A program made the translations under genes and the position numbers. A stretch of DNA of 64,000 nt from Pseudoxanthomonas sp. NC8 (GTDB lineage: Bacteria > Pseudomonadota > Gammaproteobacteria > Xanthomonadales > Xanthomonadaceae), in the NCBI GenBank assembly GCA_025232375.1, contig CP060419.1, forward strand, positions 1,673,001 through 1,737,000, in the 5' to 3' direction. Below are positions 58,408-64,000 of the stretch, in pieces; positions within the stretch are counted from its first letter, which is position 1; each line of letters opens with the position of its first letter. The notes beneath the pieces were generated by a model. That model was not told where the DNA came from. It made no database searches and saw only the letters and a list, made by a program, of their open reading frames with translations.

Positions 58408-59426
58408 GCGGGTGTTTCCTCGGTGAGTGCGGTGGTGCGCGGCGCCGGCATGCCGGGCGGCCGGGTCTGGACGATCTTCACCGCGTTGCGGCCGTTGGTA
58501 AGGCCGAACTCGCCGGTGAACACCGGGATGTCCTCGACGCATACCGGCACGCTGGGCGGCAGTTCGATGGGCAGGATGTCGCCGACCTTGAGCCGGGTCA
58601 GCTGGCGCAGGTCGATGCGCTTCTGGGCGAGCACGCTGGAGACGGTGACCTCGGCCAGCATCAGCTGCTCGCGCAGGGTCGTGTTCCAGCTTTCGTCGCG
58701 GTCGATGCGGTCGCTCTGGATGCCGGCGTCGAGCAGCTCGCGGATCGGTTCGAGCATGGAATAGGGCAGGGTCACGTGGATCTCGCCGCCGCCGCCCTCC
58801 AGCTCGACGTGGAAGCGGCTGACCACCACGTACTCGCGCGGGGTGACGATGTTGGCGAAGTGCGGGTTGATCTCCGAGTTGATGTACTCGAACTCCACGT
58901 CCATCACCGGCGCCCACGCCTCGACCCAGGTCGGCGAAGGTCTGCTTGAGCAGCAGCTGGATCACCCGCATCTCGGTCGGGGTGAACTCGCGGCCCTCGA
59001 TGCGGGTGGGGTAGCGGCCGTCGCCACCGAAGAAGTTGTCCACCACGGTGAACACCAGCTTGGGCTCGAACACGATCAGGCCCATGCCGCGCGCAGCGGC
59101 TTGAAGCGGACCAGGTTGAGGTTGGTCGGCACGTACAGCGAATGCATGTAGTCGCCGAACTTGACCAGGTCGATGCCGCGCACCGACAGGTCGGCAGAGC
59201 GCCGGATCAGGTTGAACAGGCCGATCCGCCACAGGCGCACGAAGCGCTCGTTGACCATCTCCAGGGTCGGCATCCGGCCGCGGATGATCCGGTCCTGGCT
59301 GGCGAAGTCGTAGGTGCGCGCGACGCCGGCGTCGACCGGCTCCGGCTCGGTGCTGACCGCGCCGGAGTCCACGCCGTGCAGCAGCGCGTCGATCTCGTCC
59401 TGGGACAGCAGGTCGTTGATGCTCAT
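58404..59426 (-). CDS. fliM: Flagellar motor switch protein FliM
   Basis: The CheY-P-binding peptide MSINDLLSQDEIDALLHGVD opens the protein, followed by the middle domain (YDFASQDRIIRGRMPTLEMV, NERFVRLWRIGLFNLIRRSA, MGLIVFEPKLVFTVVDNFFG) and the C-terminal SpoA domain (LNLRQLTRLKVGDILPIELP, PVFTGEFGLTNGRNAVKIVQ). Breaks: about 59095 (two extra bases in a CGCG run) and about 58928 (one extra G), both restoring the family sequence. FliM is the main target of CheY-P. It overlaps fliN by ATGA; fliL lies 18 bases upstream. Confidence 0.95.
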
Positions 59427-59444
59427 GGGCGCGGGCCGCTCCGG

Positions 59445-59973
59445 TTACTGGGTCACGAAGCTGGTGAACAGCAGCTCTTCCACGGCCGGCGAACCGGTCT
59501 CGGCGCGCATCAGCTTGCGCACCTCGGACAGGGCCTGGGCCTGCAGCTTCTCCCGCCGGGGCGGTCGGCGATCCCCTGTGCATCCTGCTGGGCGAGCAGC
59601 ATCAGCAGCCGGGCGCGGATTGCCGGCGCGTGGCGCTCGAGGTTGGCCAGGTCGAGCGGGTCGCGGGTCATCAGCTGGATTTCGACCTGCAGGTACTGCG
59701 GGCCGCTGTCGGCGCCATTGAGGTTGACCACGAACGGCGGCTCCAGGTAAGGTACTGCGCCGGCGCCGGCAGCTTGGGCTTGTTGGCCTCGGCGGCGGCC
59801 TGCTCGGCGGCGGCGGTCTGGCGCGAGCTCCAGTACCAGCCGCCGCCGGCGCCGGCGGCGGCCAGCACGGCCACGATGCTGACGATCAGCGGCAGCTTGC
59901 TGCCGCCCTTGGCGGCCGGAGCGGCGCCTTTCTGGGGCTGGTTACGGACGTTCTTGTCGGCAGCGGCGGCCAC
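59445..59973 (-). CDS. fliL: Flagellar basal-body protein FliL
   Basis: A GTG start opens AAADKNVRNQPQKGAAPAAK, then one membrane helix (LPLIVSIVAVLAAAGAGGGW) and a periplasmic SPFH-like FliL domain with PPFVVNLNGADSGPQYLQVE, IQLMTRDPLDLANLERHAPA, IRARLLMLLAQQDAQGI. The C-terminal EELLFTSFVTQ is the conserved FliL end. FliL supports stator function. Breaks at 59743-59747 (lost C at CCTGG) and about 59565. An 88-base gap separates it from fliK, so a promoter may lie there. Confidence 0.9.
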
Positions 59974-60061
59974 GCGTCGATCTCCTGGAGGGTGCCCCGC
60001 TCAGGATGCAAGCGCCATGCCGCGGGCGCGGCGGGGATTTGACGACGGCCCGGCGGGCCGC

Positions 60062-61263
60062 TCAGGCGTAGGCGTCGAGCAGGCCGCGGGCAAGCCGGCG
60101 CGCCGGCATCGGTGCGGCCGCTTCGCCCTGGCCGTCGCCGCCGTCCAGGCCGCCGGTGGCCGCTCCACGGCCGCCGTTGCCGTCCTGCCGCGACTGCTGG
60201 CCGACGCCGGCGTGGGCCAGCTGGAAGCCGCTCTGGCCGAGCATCTCGCGCAGGCGCGGCAGGCTGCTTTCGAGCGCCTGGCGCACTTCGGGCTGGGCAC
60301 TGGTGAAGTCGGCGCTGATCCGGTCCCCGTCCAGCTGCAAGCGGATCTCCACCGGGCCCAGTTCCTGCGGCGAGATGCGGATATGGGCGTGGCCGATCTT
60401 CTGTTCGGCCAGCCAGTGCACGTGGGTGCCGATGTCGTCGGCGAACGCGTCGCCGTGCAGCTGCGGCACCGGTGCGCTCGGGTCGGACAGCGGCGGTGCG
60501 GCGGACGCGGGCGTGGCCGCGGCCGCGGCCGGTGCGGCGGTGGTGAGCTGCGGCAGGGCGAACGGCGTGGTGGTGCTCGTGATGTCGGCGGCGGTCGCCG
60601 CCGGTGCCGTGTCGGTGCGACCGGCGTCCGCGCCCTTGAGCAGGTCGGCAACGGCTTCGGCCGGTGGCGAAGCGCCTGCCGCGTCCGCGGCAGGCATTGC
60701 CGTGGCCGGCTTCGCGCCGGTCATGGCCACGGCGGCGCTGGCGGTATTCGTACCGCCGGCCTTAGCCCGGTGGCAGCAGGCTGTCGGCGCGCAGGGCCGC
60801 CGGAATCACAGCGCTTTCGCCCGCGCCGGTAGCACTGGCGGTGGCCGCGGTCGGGACCGGCGGTAGCGCCGATGCGGCGGGCGCGGGCGGCGCCAGCAGG
60901 CTGGCTATAGGCCGGGAGGCGGCCAGCCGCTGTCGGTGGCGACCGCCGGTTCCGGCTTGTCCGCCGCCGGTTCGGTGGTCGCCGCCGGTGCCGCTTCCGC
61001 GGCCTTGTCGGACCCGGCGTCCGTGGCCTGCGGACGGGAGGCGGACGAGGGCTTGCCTGGCTCGTCGCGCGCCGGCGTTCCGGCGTGCCTTGAAGCGGCG
61101 TCGGCATCCTGCGGCGGTGCGTTTGACGCCTGCGTCGCGGCGGCCGGGCTCTCGCCCTGCAGCACGCGCGCGAAGCTGCCGTCGCCGTCGGAGCCGCCGG
61201 GGGCCGGGGTTCCGGCACCGGACGGGGCGGCGCCGCTGCGGCACCGATGGCGGACAGGCTCAT
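60062..61263 (-). CDS. fliK: Flagellar hook-length control protein FliK
   Basis: A long Ala/Pro/Thr-rich, low-complexity N-terminus (about 250 residues) is followed by the Flg_hook domain: VHWLAEQKIGHAHIRISPQE, LGPVEIRLQLDGDRISADFT, SAQPEVRQALESSLPRLREM, LGQSGFQLAHAGVGQQ. FliK measures hook length and triggers the export switch in FlhB. Breaks: about 60765 (CCAGG read as CTAAGG on the coding strand) and about 60905. Its ATG overlaps the fliJ stop (ATGA). Confidence 0.85.
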
Positions 61264-61718
61264 CGTGGTTCTCCTTCGGCGTCGCCGGCCTGCTGCGCGG
61301 CGCGGGCGCGGCGCGCGCCGAGGTCGTCCATCTCGCGCTGGCTGCGGCGTTCGTCGACCTTGCGTTCCTGCGCGCGGTAGCTGGCGGCGAGCTGCTCGAG
61401 CACCTGCTTGTCGCGGCTGGCCAGCAGCAGGCGGGTGCGCTCGGCCTCGACCGTCTCGCGGCTGTTGTCGACGTTGCGGCATTGCTGTTCCACCGCGCTT
61501 TCCAGCCGGTCGAGGAACGCGCGCCGGTTGGCCAGCTGCGCCGGGCTGATCGCGGCCATCTGGCTGGAGGCGTATTCGTCGGCGTAGCGCCGCAGCTCGG
61601 CCAGCCGCGATTCCTGCAGTTCGTGCGCACGCTGGCGCTCGGCCAGGTCGCGGGCCACGGCGTCCTCGTGCTCCTGCGCGCGGCGCAGCAGCGGATCGAA
61701 GCGGCGGGACTGCATCAT
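61260..61718 (-). CDS. fliJ: Flagellar export chaperone FliJ
   Basis: The 152-residue protein is a single long coiled coil: FDPLLRRAQEHEDAVARDLA, ERQRAHELQESRLAELRRYA, DEYASSQMAAISPAQLANRR, AFLDRLESAVEQQCRNVDNS, RETVEAERTRLLLASRDKQV. This matches FliJ, the central stalk that contacts the FliI hexamer and FlhA. The frame is intact. It overlaps fliI and fliK by ATGA on both sides. Confidence 0.9.
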   Translation of the reverse strand: MMQSRRFDPLLRRAQEHEDAVARDLAERQRAHELQESRLAELRRYADEYASSQMAAISPAQLANRRAFLDRLESAVEQQCRNVDNSRETVEAERTRLLLASRDKQVLEQLAASYRAQERKVDERRSQREMDDLGARRARAAQQAGDAEGEPR

Positions 61719-63150
61719 GCTGCTTTCTCCTTGTGGTGCGGCAGGCCGGGCTCGAGCAGGGCTGCGAGCGCGTCACGGCTGTGGTGCAGGTCGGCGGCGT
61801 GGGCCACGTCCTGGCCGAGGAACTCGACGATCTCCGGCCAGCGCTCCAGCGCCTCGTCGACGGCCGGATCGTTGCCGCGCTGGTAGGCGCCGATCGCGAT
61901 CAGGTCGCGGTTGCTGTTGTAGGCGGCGACCAGGCGCTTGAGCGCACGGATCCGCGCCCGCCAGGTGTCGTCGGCGATGTCCTGGACCACGCGGCTGACC
62001 GAGGATTCCACGTCGATCGCCGGGTACAGGCCGGCGTCGGCGATGCGGCGCGACAGCAGGATGTGGCCGTCGAGGATCGCGCGGGCGGCATCGGCGATCG
62101 GGTCCTGCGGATCGTCGCCCTCGGTGAGCACGGTGTAGAAGGCGGTGATCGAACCGCGGCCGGCGGCGCCGTTGCCGGCGCGCTCGACCAGCGCCGGCAG
62201 CTTGGCGAACACGCTCGGCGGATAGCCGCGGGTGGTCGGCGGCTCGCCCACCGACAGGCCGATCTCGCGTTGGGCCTGGGCGAAGCGGGTCAGCGAATCC
62301 ATCAGCAGCAGCACGTTCAGGCCCTGGTCGCGGAACCACTCGGCGATGGCGGTGGCGCGGTAGGCGCCGTGCAGGCGCGCCAGCGGCGGCCGGTCGGCCG
62401 GTGCGGCCACCACGACCGCGCGGCGCAGGCCTTCCTCGCCTGGGGTGGTCTCGACGAAATCGCGCACTTCGCGGCCGCGTTCGCCGATCAGGCCCACGAC
62501 GATCACGTCGGCGGAGGTGAAGCGGGTCATCATGCCCAGCAGGGTGGACTTGCCCACGCCGGAGCCTGCGAACAGGCCCACGCGCTGGCCGCGGCCGATC
62601 GGCAGCAGCGCGTTGATCGCGCGCACGCCCACGTCCAGCGGCATGGTGATCGGTTCGCGGGCCAGCGGGTTGATCGAGACGCCGGCCATGCCGACGTTGC
62701 CCTCGGCGCGGATCGGGCCTTTTCCGTCCAGCGGCACGCCGTCGGAGTCGATCACCCGGCCGAGCAGGCCTTCGCCCACTTCCACGCCGCCGCGGCGGTG
62801 CAACGGCACCACCCGCGCGTTGGGCAGCAGGCCGTGCAGTTCGGCGCTGGGCATCAGCGAGGTGCGTTCGCCGGCGAAGCCGACCACCTCGGCCTCGACC
62901 CAGCCGCCACCGGCGACTTCGACCTTGCAGGTCGCGCCCATCGGCGCCTCGCAGCCGATCGCTTCCAGGTCAGGCCGACCGCGCGGCGCAGGATGCCTTC
63001 GCGGATCAGTCCGCGCCCGGCGGAGGGATCCGGCGCGATCGCGTCCAGGCGCGTGGTAAGGCGCAGGTTGCGCGCGGCCAGCCAGTCGGCGGGCACCGCG
63101 CCGGCAATGGCCGGTTGCGGGGCAGGGGCGGGGCCGGGAGGCGGGGTCAT
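61715..63150 (-). CDS. fliI: Flagellum-specific ATPase FliI
   Basis: The F1-beta-like ATPase has the Walker A motif GLFAGSGVGKSTLLGMMTRF, Walker B VLLLMDSLTRFAQAQREIG, plus IVVGLIGERGREVRDFVETT, SITAFYTVLTEGDDPQDPIA and HILLSRRIADAGLYPAIDVE. A short N-terminal region precedes it (ARNLRLTTRLDAIAPDPSAG). FliI powers docking of export substrates. One break at 62965-62969 is a lost C at CCTGG; the corrected join reads VGLTLEAIGCEAPMGATCKV. Length about 478 residues is normal. It overlaps fliJ and fliH by ATGA. Confidence 0.95.
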
Positions 63151-63780
63151 GCGCCGGCCCCGGCCTTGCGGATCACGTTTTCCAGCGCGCCGCGCAGGCG
63201 CGCCTCGAGGGTGCCGTCGATGCGCACGCTCTCGGCATGCACGCGCAGGTCGCCGCGGCCCTGGGGTCGGGTCGGGGACCAGGGCGCGCGCCGCTGACCA
63301 GCGCCAGCAGCGGCGCCAGCGACTGGATGTCGTCCGGATGCAGTCGTACTTCGACCTCGCGGCTGGCGCCACCGACGGCGTCCAGCGCCTCGGCGACCAG
63401 GTCAGAGAGCAGCACCGGGTCGGCATCGTAGGCGCGGCCGACCAGGCTGCCGGCGATGCGCACCGCCAGCTCGCCCAGCGCTGCGGTGACCTCGTCCTCG
63501 AGGCGGGCGAGGGGACGGGAAAAGTTGTCGAGGATGCCTTCGATCTGCGCGGTCAGGCGGCGCACCTCGGCCGCGCCCACGGCGAAGCCTTCCTGGTGGC
63601 CCCAGGTGGCGGGCCGGCCTCGTAGCCGTCGCGGTGCGCGGCCTCCTCGATGGCCTGGATCTCCTCCAGGCTCGGCGGGCGCGGCAGCGGCACCTCGATA
63701 GAGGTCTCGACGGGCGACGGCGCCGCATCCAGCTCCGGGGCCAGCCAGCGGACCACGGTGGCATTCGCGCCGGCGCTCAT
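63147..63780 (-). CDS. fliH: Flagellar assembly protein FliH
   Basis: The start is MSAGANATVVRWLAPELDAA. The typical GxxxG-containing helix GYEAG...GHQEGFAVGAAEVRR, the stalk helices RLTAQIEGILDNFSRPLARL and EDEVTAALGELAVRIAGSLV, and the C-terminal domain with VLLSDLVAEALDAV, REVEVRLHPDDIQSLAPLL and VHAESVRIDGTLEARLRGAL follow. FliH regulates the FliI ATPase. Breaks at about 63610 and 63270 interrupt it. It overlaps fliG and fliI by ATGA. Confidence 0.9.
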
Positions 63781-64000
63781 ACCAGCTCCTCGCTGCCGCC
63801 ACCGCCGAGGGCGACGGCGCCCTCATCGGTAAGGCGCCTGACAATCGTGAGGATTTCCTTCTGCGCTGCTTCCACGTCGGACAGGCGCACCGGGCCGCGC
63901 GCCTCCATGTCCTCCAGCAGGATCTCGGCGGCGCGCTGCGACATGTTGCGGGTGATCTTTTCGCGCACCTTGGTATCGGCGCCGCGCAATGCGATACCCA
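63777..64000 (-). CDS. fliG: Flagellar motor switch protein FliG, C-terminal end (partial)
   Basis: Only the last 73 or so residues are inside the window; the gene continues past 64000. The C-terminal FliG sequence is clear: GIALRGADTKVREKITRNMS, QRAAEILLEDMEARGPVRLS, DVEAAQKEILTIVRRLTDEG. This includes part of the torque helix region and the end of the protein. FliG sits between the MS-ring and FliM and takes the stator force. It overlaps fliH by ATGA. Confidence 0.95.
   Translation of the reverse strand, partial: GIALRGADTKVREKITRNMSQRAAEILLEDMEARGPVRLSDVEAAQKEILTIVRRLTDEGAVALGGGGSEELV

Noticed and set aside
1..64000. tRNA, rRNA or CRISPR features
   Set aside because: No cloverleaf with CCA, no rRNA-like conserved segment and no regularly spaced direct repeats were seen.

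Overview
The window looks like chromosomal DNA of a Xanthomonadaceae/Lysobacteraceae bacterium (Lysobacter-, Luteimonas- or Xanthomonas-like). GC is near 70%, codon third positions are GC-rich, and the flagellar/chemotaxis order on the minus strand at the right end (fliG-fliH-fliI-fliJ-fliK-fliL-fliM-fliN-fliO-fliP-fliQ-fliR, an EAL gene, flhB-flhA-flhF-flhG-fliA-cheY-cheZ-cheA) is the gammaproteobacterial one. The genus is an inference from content, not a database match.

Layout. 1-6.7 kb: the end of a DUF2306 membrane protein, a membrane-anchored AraC regulator, an NTF2-like exported protein, a three-gene SPFH/zinc-ribbon/membrane operon and an exported DUF4344 metallopeptidase. 6.9-14.8 kb: a very large phospholipase-C-type phosphoesterase with an N-terminal extension, VOC and YciI-like small proteins, a secreted GH5 glucanase, an Imm11-like orphan and a CapA-like protein. 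15-24.3 kb: c-di-GMP territory, with a propeller/Y_Y_Y/GGDEF sensor, a remnant GGDEF end, and an operon of cupredoxin-like protein, dCache-HAMP-GGDEF-EAL protein and outer-membrane beta-barrel. 24.6-40.6 kb: mixed housekeeping and accessory genes (DUF2058, YgjP-like peptidase, Sel1-like protein, LD-carboxypeptidase, GlcG/HbpS, PAS histidine kinase plus receiver, FAD oxidoreductase, PlsC acyltransferase, class C beta-lactamase fold, YaiI, YkgJ, M14 peptidase, HDOD protein). 40.7-43.3 kb: a BlaI/M56 (BlaR1-like) sensor pair with its operator dyads. 43.4-64 kb: one long flagellar/chemotaxis run, nearly all genes overlapping by ATGA, interrupted only by a ~620-bp inverted-repeat element between fliP and fliQ.

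Working together: FliF-ring-side FliG/FliM/FliN and CheA/CheY/CheZ form the switch and its control; FliO/P/Q/R-FlhA/B with FliH/I/J form the export apparatus; FlhF/FlhG set polar flagellar position and number; FliA drives late genes. At least four c-di-GMP proteins or remnants lie in the window, one embedded in the flagellar operon.

Data quality matters for every reader of this annotation. Many conserved genes (fliI, fliL, fliM, fliN, fliP, fliR, flhA, flhB, flhF, fliA, cheA, cheY, cheZ and others) are broken by one-base indels or single stops. Repairing them by homology puts a large share of the breaks exactly on CCTGG/CCAGG (CCWGG) pentamers, which suggests methylation-linked long-read consensus errors rather than real pseudogenes. 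I therefore annotate these genes as CDS spanning their breaks and describe each break. No rRNA, tRNA, CRISPR array, transposase or integrase was seen.
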